Positions 1 through 12,300 are shown, numbered from the stretch's first letter. The stretch is DNA of 64,000 bases from Geosiphon pyriformis (GCA_016748015.1 JAAOMT010000046.1:742959-806958); one strand, 5' to 3'. Program-made: numbers and translations. The notes: generated from the sequence alone by a model not told the origin.

Positions 1-259
1 TCATTTTTCTTATGTCTTCTACTTTTTCAGTTTTAATCATGGATTAGGTATCAATCCAGTATTTACACAAATATTCATGTTTTTTAATTTTGAATTATAG
101 AAAATTTTCCAAAAAAAAAAGAAGAACACCTCACTCTGATCAAGTTTATTATGCATCTAATAATCATCTATAAGACCAAAGTTTGTCATAATTTTATTTA
201 ATTTATTTTCATGAATGTTACCAAAAAAATTAATGAACCTCTTACATATTTTAATGTAC
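1..259. other. AT-rich flank, no gene seen
   Basis: Plain AT-rich sequence left of element A. I find no coding frame, RNA gene or repeat in it. Its last four bases (GTAC, 256-259) are the left copy of element A's target-site duplication. Confidence 0.6.
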
Positions 260-968
260 TGTTACAGGTTGAAGTAACAAGCTAATAGATAGCAAGAGAG
301 AACAGGATTGTAGAGTGATGAGAATAATCAAAGAGAATTCAATTTCAAAGAGTGAATTGAATAAATATAGATTCAATATGTCAGATCAGTTTCATAAAAT
401 ATTTCAGTTGCTATTTTTTTTAAAGATAACCGGAGAATCTGAAGGTAGAGGGATAGTCTGTACTGTCAACAAATAATTACACTTGGTATAATTCTATGTC
501 TCACATTGGTGCTTTTAGAATTTAATATCAAGTATTAGATGTGTTTTTCAGTCATATTTTATTTAATAATCTCCAAATATTGTAATTACACGTTTTAGGA
601 AAAGGGTAAGGAATAATCAACAAGTAATTTTTTATCTTTAAAATGTTCAGATACTTGAAAGTAGAGAAAATAAAATTAGCAATAAGAGAAGGATTGAGAT
701 GAAAATTGTTATTTTATTTATTTGATCTCCTTAAGTTCTTTATACTTTTCTACAATTAAGAGATTCATTGCTTATATAGTTATCAAAAGTGGTCAATAAT
801 CAGATCAACAACTAGGTCAATGATTAGGTCAATGATTAGATCAACGGTCAGGTTATTGATCAGATCAATAATCACTTACTAAAAATAGAATGGCTAATTT
901 ATATGACATCAGTGACTAATATATGTGATAATTAATAAGAAGTATAAGTTTCAACCATAATATTATCC
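260..968 (-). repeat. Element A 3' LTR
   Basis: Matches 7266-7968 over its whole length, with mostly C/T and G/A differences. In element orientation a run of about seven short repeats of the type GTCAATGATTA (790-876) is followed by a TATATA box (~773-778), so U3 promoter elements are recognisable. It ends TGTTAC at 260. Confidence 0.93.
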
Positions 969-1399
969 TCTCCAAAGAGATTGAGCTCTGATAAAATTAA
1001 GCAATTTATGGTGTAATCTATTGGAAGGGTTTTATCTAACTCAAGGCTAACTAGTTTGTTAAAGTCTTTTGTGGATAAGGTATATAATACTTGAGGCAAA
1101 ATAAGTTTTGTATCCAGAAGACCAAATCTTTGTATTAAAGTTTTGGCTCTTTTAGCAATAGTTAAAACTCTTGAGACATCTAACTGTATAATGCCCAAAA
1201 TTTTTGTTTGTATCTCTGAAGTTGTTTTTTTCATGAGTTTTATATCCTCTATGATTTCACCAAAGCGACCATAGAGTTCTAATTGCCTTTTATATGACAA
1301 GATTTTGTCTATGAATAAGATTTTTTGAAGTGTTTTTCCAATTGTATTGAAAGATGGAAGTATAGCTGCTGTTATACTTTTCAACAGATATTTATCCAT
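932..1399 (-). CDS. Element A post-integrase ORF, unknown function
   Basis: An uninterrupted 155-codon frame between integrase and the 3' LTR; its last ~12 codons run into the LTR, ending at 932. This is the slot where errantivirus-like elements carry env, but I see no signal peptide, hydrophobic membrane span or cysteine pattern. The protein is Leu/Ile/Lys-rich and looks helical (for example the GRFGEIIEDIKLMKKTTSEI stretch near residue 45). It has stayed open while neighbouring pol frames carry stops, which may be chance or recent constraint. The start Met is simply the first in frame; the frame could be the tail of a longer pol product. No family recognised. Confidence 0.45.
   Translation of the reverse strand: MDKYLLKSITAAILPSFNTIGKTLQKILFIDKILSYKRQLELYGRFGEIIEDIKLMKKTTSEIQTKILGIIQLDVSRVLTIAKRAKTLIQRFGLLDTKLILPQVLYTLSTKDFNKLVSLELDKTLPIDYTINCLILSELNLFGEDNIMVETYTSY
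969..985 (-). other. Element A polypurine tract
   Basis: On the minus strand, a purine run (GGAGAGGATAAT) ends exactly at the inner edge of the 3' LTR, where plus-strand DNA synthesis is normally primed. Confidence 0.6.
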
Positions 1400-1699
1400 T
1401 TTACTACCAATTTTTTCTCTTCTGGTAGTGGTTTTCTTTGGTCTAATAACAGTATGTGTTCTACTGTTATCAGTTATGGTGGTTTGTTTTCCAATGGTCA
1501 GAGTAGCATTTGAATAGTTTTTGATCTAATACTTATAAAGAGTATAGAAGGCGTTTTGAATGTTTTGATCCAGAAAATAATTGTTCATGTCGATTAAAAA
1601 TACCTCTGTTTTGGGAATGGTGCATTTATTTATACTTGATTTTTGCTGATCATTTGAGTCAGTATTACCACAACAGACAGCCAATCAGGTCGTTTATGA

Positions 1700-2942
1700 T
1701 ATTTCTTGAGTCGTGTACCATGAACAGAATGATCATTGAAGATTGTTTTGAATTGATTTTGAAGAATATAAGAACCATTGTTCAAAACTTTGTTGACTAT
1801 AAAGGGTCCTTTCTACCAGCTAGAGAATTTATCACCATAAACATTGTTTTTATCTGAATGGTATTTCAATACCAAGTCACCAACACTTAAAAAAAGTGTT
1901 TTATAGGTTTTTTTTTCTTAAGCTTTTCTTGGAACTGTTTTATCTTTTCAAAAGCAATTATTCGTGCTTCTATCAAGGAGTCAAGAATAGTACCAAGTCT
2001 TTTTTGCAAAATGTCTTTGTAATTTCCTATTGTGATCTCTTCAAAGGGTATTGTTTCAATATCAGTTTCTATTGGTAGTGTTGCCATGCATCCATAGAGC
2101 AGATAAAAAAGTTTATAACTTGTTATGTCATGATTCACAGTTCTATAAGCAAACAAAGCTGAAAGCAGTACTTTGTCCCATAAGTTTGTTTCTTTACTGG
2201 TTTTGGCTAAGGTTTCATATAATGTTCTATTAAAACATTTTACTAAGCCATTTGTTTAGAGGTAATAAGGGGAGGAAAGTTTATGATGTATTTTCATTTT
2301 TTTACAAAGTTCTTCAACCAGTGTACTGAGAAAAGCTCTTCCTCTATCAGATAAAAGTTTTTTGGGACAGCCATGATGGCAGATGATATTTTCATAAATG
2401 AGATTGGCTATTAAGACTGCTGTTTGGTCTGGGGTGGCTCTTATTTCTACTCACTTTGTAAGATAATCAGTAACTGTAATAATATATCTGTTGCCATCAG
2501 GAGTAATTGTTAAAGATCCAACAACATCTATACCAATTCTGTCAAATGGTTAACCAACAGAGATTGGATGAATATCTTTTTTGTGATTGGGTTTGCTTTT
2601 TTTTTGACAAATGTCACAGGTTTTGATGTATTTAGCAATGTCTTTTTCCAAGGTAGGCCAATAATAGCGAGTTAAAGTTTTCTGAATTGTCTTTGTTTTT
2701 TCAAAGTGTCCAGCTAATGGGTCAATGTGCATGTTGTATATTACAATTTCTCTTTCTTCAAATCTGATGACTCTTTGGGGGCAGTCAGAATCTTTTCTGT
2801 TTCTTTTGTATAATTGGTTCTGGTGGATCAAATAAAAATTTGATTGTTTGCACAAATGTTCTCTTTGCTGTCGAGTGTATTCAGGTGGGTATTGTTTTTT
2901 ACCCAAAAATTTCATTAAGACAAAGTAGTTGTCCAAGTCCAT
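1700..2942 (-). pseudogene. Element A integrase
   Basis: Inserts the element cDNA into chromosomes. The N-terminal zinc module is complete (H-x6-H in HIDPLAGH, then CDIC about 30 residues on, ~2600-2740). The DDE core can be followed across stops: an SDRG-type second-Asp segment near 2360, and an NGLV segment near 2240 where the Glu position reads Lys. A GPF-type C-terminal module (KGPFIVNKVL) lies at ~1765-1815. Stops and a lost catalytic Glu make it inactive as it stands. No chromodomain is visible. Confidence 0.85.
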
Positions 2943-2989
2943 TATCGTGTTTGTTTATAAAAGAGTTACTAATAATTAAGTTGGTTTGG

Positions 2990-3450
2990 TTTAAGAAGTT
3001 GTACTGTCACTAGATAATAAGTCTAGATAGAGCATCAGCATTTTGATGATTTGCTCTTTTGTGGTGTTAAATATCATAGTCGAATTTATCCAAGTGGAGT
3101 ATCCAGCAAGTTATTTGTTTGTGTTCCAGCTTCTTTTTTTTGCACAGTCAAACCAAGGCTTGATGATCTGTTACCACTAAGAATTTTGCACCAAAAAGAT
3201 ATTAATTCCAGTAGTTGATAGTCCAAACTACTCCTAGACATTTTTGTTTAGTAACTAAATAGTTCTTTTTTGCTGGTGTGAGGGATCTACTGACATATGC
3301 TATGGTATGTTCTCTGCTATTTTCATCTTTCTGTGAAAAGACAGTACCAAGTCCATAGCCAGATGTATCAGTGTGAAGGATAAAAAATTGGTCCAGATTA
3401 GGTTGTTTGAAAATTAGTAACAAGTTTTTCCTTCAAAAATTCAAAAGCTT
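2990..3450 (-). pseudogene. Element A RNase H domain
   Basis: Degrades the RNA strand during reverse transcription. The segment after RT keeps HTDTSGYGLGTVFSQ (~3350-3400), with the first catalytic Asp in TDTS, and AYVSRSLTPAKKNY. The downstream half (towards 2990) is broken by stops and shifts frame. Typical position between RT and integrase for Ty3/gypsy. Confidence 0.8.
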
Positions 3451-4260
3451 TTTGTTAATAAGTGCCCCAGTGATAATTGACATTTTTTTTGAGTAGCTGA
3501 TTGAGAGGAAAGACAATTTTGGAGAAATTCTTGATAAATTTGCAATAGTAAGAGGCCAAACCAAGGAAAGAGCATAGTTCAGGAACATTTATTGGTTGTC
3601 TAATGTTTTGAACTTTTTCAACTTTAGCTGGATCAGGAAAGATTCCATCTTTTGTAACAAGATAACCAAGAAATTGGGTAAATTGGCATCCAAAAAAAGA
3701 TTTGATTGGGTTGATCTTAAGGCCAGCATTTCTGAGCAGGTCAAAAATCTTCTGTAAATGTTCAAAGTGTTCATCCCAGGTTTTTAAATATACCATTATG
3801 TCATCCAAGTAAACCAGAACAAAGTTTTTTTTTACTAATTTAAACACTTTATCTATTAGACATTGAAAGGTAGGAGGAGCATTGGTGAGACCAAAAAGCA
3901 TAACTGTGAATTCATAGGTGCCATACTTGGTAATAAAAACAGTTTTTTTTTTGCTTTCTGGATCCAGCAATTAAATCAATGGTTAAGAAGAAAGCAGCAC
4001 TATTGAATTTATCTAGCATTGTATCAATTTTGGGAAGTAGGTACATGTCTCTTATAATAATGACATTTAATTGGCAGTAGTCAACACAGAAGTATAGAGT
4101 TCCACCTTTTTTGGATACCACTACAACTGAGAAAGCCCATTCACTCTTGGTTTCTTGTATGAATTCAAGATTTTTCATCCAGTTTATCTCTTTCTTAATA
4201 AACACATCATTATATTGATTGGATTAATATGGTTTCAAATGGATGGGGCGAGTTTTTTGG
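3450..4260 (-). pseudogene. Element A reverse transcriptase
   Basis: Copies element RNA into DNA. Two overlapping frames (4205-3912 and 3970-3455) together cover the fingers and palm: FCVDYCQLN, then LTIDL at ~3980, VMLFGLTNAPPTFQ, and the catalytic YLDDIMVY at ~3780-3800. A frameshift near 3965 disrupts the first catalytic Asp region. YLDD is intact here, unlike in most copies of the nest. Confidence 0.9.
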
Positions 4261-4847
4261 GTGGTGATAGTGTGTTGTATCACATAAGTTTGTCCAGAAG
4301 TGTCACCTTCTTTTGAGATAACTGGACTATTTCTAGCCAACAGATTTTCAATGTCCACTTTTCTTTCTTCAGGAAAAGGTTTTCTTTGTTCTACAATTAG
4401 TGATTGGATTTCAGGTGGTTCATTCTCAAAAGACTTTTGTACTTCTTTAAGTTTTTTTCAAGATATCAAGCTAATTGGTTTCCAATCTTTGTAATAAATC
4501 AGGCAGGATTTGTATTCATTATTTGGTGAATACAAAGGTTTATTATACTAATACTGTACATAAAAACCATGTCACCAATAACTGTATTTTGCTTTCTTGT
4601 CAGGTTTTTTGTCAAAGGTTTTTCTGAAGATATCATAGTAGAGCCAGCAGATCAGCTTGCCATTTACCATAATTCTTTCTTTGTCAGCTTTAACATTATT
4701 TAGTGGCTTGCCATTGCTGATGAAAATGGTATAGGCGAGTTTAGCAGTTTCTTCTTGTTTTTCTTGATCTTTATCATCGCTCTCATCATCATCTGATTCA
4801 TTTGATTGTTCTTTTTTTTGGTTTTGCTTGGGTACTGGAGGGGTTGT
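4260..4847 (-). pseudogene. Element A PR-RT connector
   Basis: Between the protease frame and RT. It holds an acidic, Glu/Asp/Lys-rich low-complexity stretch (~4750-4830) and a decayed segment before RT with stops. I see no catalytic motif; it is probably the linker of the pol polyprotein. Confidence 0.5.
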
Positions 4848-5576
4848 TTAATAATAGCACTTAACCACAATGGGCTTTTTACCACATCTGATGGTTAGTT
4901 TGCAAAGTTCATAGTCAAGTAATGCTTTGGTTTTCTTAAGCCATTCATTACCAACAATGATGGTGTACTCTTTTGCTTCAAATACTTCCATATCAGTTTC
5001 AATGCTGATACTATTGATGTGAACAGAAATAGCTTTAGTTATGCCCAGATCTTTTTTTTTGTCACCATGTACATTGGTCATTGGTTTTATGAAAGACTCA
5101 TCAATCTTTCTGCCAATTGCTTTAAAAAAATGTTTAGCAATTATACTAACAGATGATCTACTGTCTAGAATTAAATCAATGAAGTAACCAGCCACTTGGG
5201 CTTTACAAATCAGAGGGGTAACATTGCTGTTATCAGCAAGTCCAGCTTGGCGAGAGTGTTTGTTGGTTTTTGGTGTTTTTTTCTTTAGTATCAATGATTT
5301 GCGAAGATCTTTTCTGAACTGTGGATAGGTCATTAGTTGGCCAAATGTAATATGTGCTGGGGTTTCTATAAAATTTTTAACAACAGAATAGGGTCCAGAT
5401 TTTTGTACAATTTCTGGAGATTCCAACTTTGGAAAATTTTTAAAAATCTTAGCCTTTGGTGGCTTATTGTTATTAACAGATGGTTTGGATGCTTTGTTTG
5501 GGTCCAAAACAAAATCAATCTTGGCTTTCTTCTTCTTTCTGGTTGATTCAGAGGTGTTAATTGCTAGTTCATCCAT
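4848..5576 (-). pseudogene. Element A retropepsin-like protease region
   Basis: An open frame of 242 codons. A basic N-terminal third (TRKKKKAKIDF) is followed by an aspartic protease core with LILDSRSSVSIIAKHF (~5145-5190). The family motif is DSG or DTG; here the Gly reads Arg, so activity is doubtful. GITKAISVHI and TIIVGNEWLKKTKALLDY follow, as in the flap and C-terminal strands of Ty3/gypsy proteases. The frame itself is unbroken, which is notable beside the decayed neighbours. Confidence 0.75.
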
Positions 5577-5662
5577 ATTATGATTATTATCAGTTAGGTT
5601 AAAAGCATAAAAGGAGTTTTTTTCTGGTTGGCTTGCACTCTCACTCTTTGGAGGTGCACCTA

Positions 5663-7213
5663 CTAGTTTAAAGGCTGGTAAACAGTAGCTTCAACTAAAG
5701 GATCTTTTCCAAAGAAATTGATGTTGGCATGATTGGGCCTTTGATTGAGAACATTATTATTGTTGGGTCTGTTATTCTGGGTGTTATTATTTTTGGGAGC
5801 TGGAGAAGGCAATAAAGAATTATTACAGTCTCTAGAAAAGTGTTCAGTTAGTTCACAGCAATAGCACACAGGTGAGCCATGATTTTGTTGTCTTTGATAT
5901 GATAATTGCTGGGGCTGATTGAAGTGGAGTTCAAATCTGGGTCTTTGGGGTTGTTGGTTGTCTCTGACTGCTTGGGCTAATGGTTCTAATAGCCAAGCAA
6001 GATTAGCTGTAAGTCTATCTATTAACTGTTCATTTGGGTCTTGAGTTTGGACAGCAAAAGAGATAGCAGCCATTTAGGGAGCAGAAGCCATAACAGAAGC
6101 AGAAGCAAAAACTGGAAGTGTGGATTCTAGATGCATTCTTTGATTGTCTTCTATTCTCTGAGCAAGTTCAATGGCCATATCCATCATGGGATTATTTTTC
6201 AAGGCCAGGAGGGGCCAAAGAGCATATGATAAATCAGTTCTCAGTTCTTTTGTAAAGGAATGTATTTTCTGCTTTTCTGTTCAATTTCTTCCAGAGTCTA
6301 CCTGTTTAATGAGTTTTCTTATTGCTTTGGCATATTTTGTTACAACCTCACCAGAGCCTTGAGTTCTTCTTTCTAATTTCATATACTATTTTGAGATTAA
6401 GATAAAAGTTCTAAATTTTGTTTCAAACTGGGTAGTGAAAGAGGTGTTGTCTTCTCCACCATTTGCTGGTGCCCATTTAATGATTCTTTGTTAAGCATTG
6501 GCATTGGTTTCTTGTGAGAACCAAGTAGCAGGAGAGTCTTGGAGATAGTCACCAACAATTTGGAACTTGTATTCATTATCATATTGGTTTGCTGTGGCAG
6601 CTCTCTCAAAATCATCCAGCCATTTGATTGGATCTTGAGCATTATCTCTGAATAATGATAATGGGGTGTTGTTTCTTCACCCTAAAGCAGTCTGTATATC
6701 TTGAAGAGCAATCAAAATGTTTTGTTGTAGAGGGTTTTGAGCCATTGGTTCAGGTGTAACTGTTTGTGTGGAGTGTTCTGATTCACTTGAAAAGAGATCA
6801 AAAACAGAAGCAGTTTGATAGCTTTCTTCTTCTGTTTTAAGAGGAGTTTTTGTTGATTGATGGACAGCAATTCAAATGTGGATTTGATAATTCAGATATT
6901 CGAAATCAGGGAGCTGTTGTTCAAATATTGCAGAATATAAGAGCTGATTGATACTGTTATTTCTTTCTTCAAAGTTGTCTTCAAAATAAGCTTGGTCAAA
7001 GTAATAGGTTGTATAAGCTGTATAGGTTTTAGCTGAATGCTCATTCAGGAACCAGTTCCAAAAGTCTTAGAATTGTTTGCTGGATTGTTTTTCAATAGAA
7101 AAGCAAATCAAGCAGAAGGACAAAGGATTGAGTTTAATAAAGTCTAGATCATTTTTGTTGTGTGCTTTAAAGTATTCTTCTGATTGTTGTGGCAGGTATG
7201 AATAATTACCCAT
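5663..7213 (-). pseudogene. Element A gag with CCHC zinc knuckle
   Basis: Structural capsid and nucleocapsid protein. An ATG at 7211-7213 opens the frame (MGNYSYLPQQ). The retrotransposon-gag core is clear across stops (WLDDFERAA near 6600, LQDSPATWF near 6540, and the Lys/Glu-rich helices to 6180). The C-terminal open frame 6073-5663 has a knuckle CYCCELTEHFSRDC (~5835-5880, spacing C-x2-C-x4-H-x4-C) followed by an Asn/Pro-rich tail. At least four in-frame stops or shifts interrupt it. Confidence 0.82.
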
Positions 7214-7242
7214 ACAATAGGAAACAAAGTAGATTTTAACAA

Positions 7243-7259
7243 CCTCATAGGGAGCACCA
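7243..7259 (-). other. Element A primer binding site
   Basis: The minus strand reads TGGTGCTCCCTATGAGG, starting with the TGG that pairs with a tRNA CCA end, six bases inside the 5' LTR. Close to the PBS of the nested elements; tRNA species not resolved. Confidence 0.7.
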
Positions 7260-7265
7260 CTTTTA

Positions 7266-7968
7266 TGTTACAGGTTGGAGTAATAAGCTAACGGATAGCA
7301 AAAAAGAACAGGATTGTAGAGTGATGGGAATAATCAAAGAGAATTCAACTTCAAAGAGCGAATTAAATAAGTATGAATTCAATGTGTGAGATCAGTCTTA
7401 TAAAATATCTCAGTTGCTATTCTTTTCAAAGATAACCAGGGAATCTGAAGGTAAAAAAATAGTCTATACTGTCAACAAATGATCACACTTGGTATAATTC
7501 TATGCCTCATGTTAGCACTCTTAAAATTCAATATCAAGTATCAGATGTGCTCTTTAGTTACATTTTATTCAATAATCTCCAAATGTTGTAATTACACGTT
7601 TCAGGAAAAGGGTAAGGAATAACCAACAAGTAATTTTTTATCTTTAAGATGTTCAAATACTTGAAAGTAAGGAAAGAGAAATTAATGATAAGAGAAGGAT
7701 TGAGATGAAAGTTGTTATTTTATTTATTTAATTTCCTTGATTTCTTTATACTTTTCTATAGTTAAAAGATTCATCGCTTATATAGCTATCAAAAGTGATC
7801 AATGATCAGATCAACAACTAGGTCAATGATCAGATCAATAATCAGATCAATGGTTAGGTTATTGATCAGGTCAATAATCACTTATTAAAAATAGAGTGGC
7901 TAATTTATATGACATCAGTGGCTAATACATGTGATAATTAATAAGAAGTATAAGTTTCAACCATAATA
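7266..7968 (-). repeat. Element A 5' LTR
   Basis: Partner of 260-968. The PBS lies on its left side, so it is the 5' LTR of a minus-strand element. It carries the same GTCAATGATTA-type repeats (~7797-7880) and TATA box. It is flanked on the right by GTAC (7969-7972). Confidence 0.93.
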
Positions 7969-8624
7969 GTACCACAAACTAGCTTTTAAATAATGTTATC
8001 TAACTGAGTTATATGTTTTGTACATGTCTTACAAAACCAACCAAACTTCTTTTTTCTTTCCCAAAGCATTTTCAATTACTAAGTTAACAGAAAAAATAGA
8101 AAACTATGTCAAAGTATTCTTTAAAACTAAAAAGTTATCCTTATAAAGAATGTTAAATTTACTGCAAGCAAAAAAAATCCGATTTGAAAGAATTTTGGAG
8201 AGAATTTTTCAAGCTGTTTTAATAAGAGCAATAGGATAAGTATTTGTCAAAATTCTATCCTATTTATAAGGTTTAAGTATTATTAAAACTCATATTTTCT
8301 TCTATAAAACCAAAATTATACTCAAAGCCAAACATAAATTCAAAAGAACTAAGAAATTTCTGAAAACATTATCATTACAATGCTTTTATAATTCATTAAA
8401 GATACTACTTAGACTAGCAGTTTTCTTATTAAGCAAATTTTTAACCACTTGAACCAATTTTTAAGACTAATAATGTTTATTACATCTAAAAATACACTAT
8501 CTTTTACATGGTTCAAAGAAACATACTAATTAGTTCAAAGCCCAAGAAAAAACCCAAAAACTATCTGTTTTTTGATTCAATCTTCTATGATAGTATTAAT
8601 TTTAATCTTAACATCTTCAGGTTC
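7969..8624. other. Unassigned AT-rich segment between element A and P1
   Basis: No coding frame, LTR end or repeat recognised. The 5' LTR of P1 would be expected here but is absent, so P1 either lost its 5' end or this segment replaced it. Confidence 0.5.
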
Positions 8625-8638
8625 AAGAACCAGCAGAC

Positions 8639-10260
8639 TAAGAAATTATAAAAAAAATCATTTAGAATTTGTAAAATCTTTATTTTAATATTACCAAACT
8701 TATCTTGGACTAATAAGTAACTATTGGTTAACAGAATTAACTTTTAACTTCTACATTAACAAAAAAATTAAATCCTACTTGGAAAACTAAAGATATCAAG
8801 AAGCCATTTTTAAGAATTTCTATAGTAAACTATTACAAAACATCATACTTTTACCAAACTATTTGTTTGTACCACTAATCACAGAAATAAACAGAAAAAT
8901 TGAGCATTACACTCAACAGAAATTTTTTATTACTTTTGTAGACAAAAAAAAATTACAAACTTTAACAGAAACACCAAAAAAAATACAACTGCTTACTTAA
9001 AAAAAACCAAGAATTATTTCACCTATTTATTTATTATACCATTATATATCAGAAAATACTATATACATATTATTAAGATCTGTATTACCATTATCTACAA
9101 AAATACTATTATTTAGAGTACTATTTTAAAATAATCAAGAAAAAGCCAAATTATTAAAAATCTATGACAATTTCTTTAAAAAATTTAAATTGTGACTAAC
9201 AACACTATTAAAACTTCAATCATTGTCATTTCAACCAAATTTCGGATCTACCAGTTATTGAAAAAATATTGAATCAAAAAAAAAAGAAAACAGAGATCAG
9301 AAAAATAATAATCAAAACCTAATTTTAATTAATTCAGAAATACAAACTCCAATTGTTTAAACTCCACAAAATTTGAACAATTTAAACTTTGTTCCTATTA
9401 TTTAACAAAACTTATCTCCAGTTATTATGATCAATCCACTAGTTGTACCAATTACTGCATAACAACAATTTCAACAACAACCACAACAACAATAACTTGC
9501 ATCAATAGCATATGCACCTATTGCCAAACTAAAAAAATTCACTAGCAAAAAAAACAACATTTAAACATAACTAAATAATGTAGAAAAAGCCATTGCAGTC
9601 AACAGATGAAATGATACTAAAGCAATTTAAGCAATTCTTTACTTTTTTCAGAACACTGCTAATTTACAGTACCAGAATCTTGTAAACAAATCTTAAGATT
9701 TTAATACATTCAAAACTGTATTTCTACAGTATTTTAGTAATAATAATAGACTAAATTACTTTTTAACTAATTTCACCACAATCAAACAAGATAATACTAA
9801 AGCAGTTACTATTTACTTAGAATACTTTCACAGAAATCTGTGCCAAATTCAGACAATTTAAGCTGATTACTTTACAGCAACACAGATTTTAAACCAGTTT
9901 ATTTATGAATTATACAGTAGTTTACTATAATAAGTATGTCTAATATACTTAAATACTCTCTAAGATGTAGTTACATACACCAAAAATTTTGAATCTAAAT
10001 TGAATACCAAATTGAAGCAATTTGGTAAAGCTATTAATCAGAAAATCAAGAGATATTTAGCTAATAATCAAGCAATTTAATCTTTTCAATATTATAACAA
10101 CCAAAAAAACCCTAATTGCTTCCAAAATCAGTTGTATTTAATACTATCATTATTATTAAATCAACTATAACAACAAAAAACACATAATTGTTATCATTGT
10201 GGTAAATAAGGTCATTTAAAAACAGATTGCTATTTTAGATTTAATAATCAATAATCAAAA
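8639..10260 (+). pseudogene. P1 gag remnant
   Basis: Decayed capsid and nucleocapsid gene. The first ~540 bp parallel the gag N-terminus of C (an LFQYYQ-like segment, then a VPLITEINRKIEHYTQQ segment at ~8870-8920). A Gln-rich linker lies at ~9450-9500. A zinc knuckle at ~10189-10230 reads CYHCGK-stop-GHLKTDC, with TAA in place of a Gln codon but all four metal ligands kept. Many CAA/CAG-to-TAA/TAG changes. Confidence 0.8.
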
Positions 10261-10569
10261 AATCAATATTGAAATCCCAATTGCTAGTTTTAAACTCTGA
10301 ATTATATTCAGAATTAAGAACAATATTAATATTAATTTTATTACATCTCAATGATATAACAACTAATATACTTATCTTTAATATATTAGACTCTAATACT
10401 AGTTATATATTAGCCACAGCCACAAATTCAAGCACCACCCCAAATTACTGTGTCTATATTAACCAGAAATTCAAGACTAAAAATTACATACATACAACAA
10501 AACTGGAAATTGGTAATGATTATGTATCAACTAATTCCTAGTTTCTCAAACCAGTTATCAGAATTATAT

Positions 10570-11170
10570 TAGTGGAGTTTGAAAAGTAAGTATATTCAAA
10601 ACCCAAATTTTCAGAACTATTTAAGTCTCTTGATTATTCCAGAAAACAACTTATTTAACAACTTAAAAACCAACCCAATACCACTTACCAACAATATTTT
10701 ACCAACAACAATTACTAAAAACAAATTATTTGCAGTTATTTTTTCTGTTGAATTAAAAAAATCCTTAACAATACTTCTTTTTAGTGAAGTTATCCTTAAC
10801 ATCAAACTGATTACTACCATATACACAGATATTAAAGTTGATGGCCAACTTATTAAACTGATTCTTGATAGTGAGTTAGCAAACAATATTATCACATGAC
10901 AACTCATAGACTAATTAAATTGTCAAGTTAATTGTATTGCCAACATTAAAATTATTATAGCTAATAAAGTGATAAAAACTCCTATTAGCAAAATTGATAA
11001 TTTTTCTTTCAAAATTAATGGTATTATTACACAAATTAAAATATTGGTAATAAAAATTACATAATATCAAGCTCTTATTAATAATAACTGGCTGTTTAAA
11101 ATTAATATTATATTTGACTAAAATATTCAAGAGCTCTAGTTAATATTTAATGGTCAGCATACTTAAATGC
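10570..11170 (+). pseudogene. P1 retropepsin remnant
   Basis: An aspartic-protease core with LILDSELANNIIT at ~10855-10896; the usual DSG reads DSE, then a TGA stop at 10897-10899 that occurs at the same codon in C, D and F. It continues as an ALINNNWLFK segment near 11070. Inactive. Confidence 0.75.
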
Positions 11171-12300
11171 CTATTATCTATGAACATTTTAAAGCTCCTT
11201 TAAAAAAGCAATTATTAATCAAGTTGGAGGAAAAAAAAAACTTATCTGAGAAGTCTATCAAGCTTTATAAGCTAAAGATAAACACAACAAATTATTACCA
11301 ATACTTTTCTGGAACAATAAAAGAAAAAAAAAAAAGAAGACAAACCAGAAATCACTACAATTACCAAAAAAATAATCAATAAGTAAAATAGATTATACTT
11401 TATAAACACAAGAAAAAAACTGTCATATATTCTACTTAAATATATCAATTATAATAAAAAGCTTTTTTTTATAGAAGTTTAGATTTTATCTAAAGAAGAC
11501 TACTAGACACATACTCACTACTGCTGCAAACTGTGTTATCAAAAACATTTTAAACATTCAAAATAACAAAAAAAATGGAACAACAAATTATGTTTTGCTT
11601 GTAGAGAAACTTTACTTAACAAAAGAATGTAGAATAACATTTCTGGTCAAAGAAGAATATATAATGTATTATGTTAATACATAATTCTTATAAACAACTA
11701 AGTAAGCTAAAAAACACTTTTTAATACTGTATAGAATAGAGCACTCTTATACTTAAACAGTTATTCACATAATAAGAATAAAATTTGGTAAATAGCAAGT
11801 GCCAAAATCAAAAACACTTCACCCAGTAAAATACTTATTATTAAAAACAACTCACCAAAATTTGTTGAAACTGTTTTTATTTCCAACTCAGACATATTTA
11901 TTGACATCTTAAGCAATTCAAAACAATTTTACAAATACTATTAGGATTTAACACTTACTAAAGAAGAACAAAAGCAGCATTTAAAATAATTAAACACTAA
12001 ACTTTGTAAACATTGCCTAATTTTTAGTAACTTCGAATATTGTAATGATTGTAATTTCATCTACAATCTACTACCATGCATAATTTATTCAATTTTCAAA
12101 GAAAAAAAACTAATCATAAATGTGCATTAGAATTAAAATTAAAATTTAATTATAATTATATTTTAATAATAACAACAATAATGGTTCTAATACTGTTTAC
12201 TATGGTAACAATAAAAACAACAATTCAAACTTTAATTACAACTTTAAACAATATATCATGCTTTCAAATTTTTTAAAGAAGCAGAAACTTAAATGGTTTA
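11171..12300 (+). pseudogene. P1 cysteine-rich module and linker remnant
   Basis: The region equivalent to the two cysteine clusters of D, E and F. Fragments of the pattern survive in shifting frames: a CFACRE-like stretch at ~11600, and a second C-x2-C pair near 12045-12060. It is followed by an Asn-rich linker (~12120-12260). Too broken to define domain limits. Confidence 0.5.

Larger units (their letters stand above)
260..7968 (-). mobile_element. Element A: full-length decayed Ty3/gypsy LTR retrotransposon
   Basis: A complete element of 7.7 kb. It has two similar ~705-bp LTRs (260-968 and 7266-7968), a PBS beside the right LTR, a purine tract beside the left LTR, and the order gag, protease, RT, RNase H, integrase reading leftwards, which identifies Ty3/gypsy on the minus strand. 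GTAC flanks both ends (256-259 and 7969-7972), so this is a clean 4-bp target duplication. LTR ends form an imperfect inverted pair starting TGTTACAGGTTGAA; the other end reads TTCAACCATAATA. Frames are broken by stops and frameshifts in gag and pol, so it should not be autonomous. Unlike the nested elements, it has no dUTPase or cysteine-rich module and belongs to a different family. Confidence 0.95.

Noticed and set aside
932-1399. Envelope gene in element A
   Set aside because: No signal peptide, no membrane anchor, no cleavage site or cysteine pattern; position alone is not enough.
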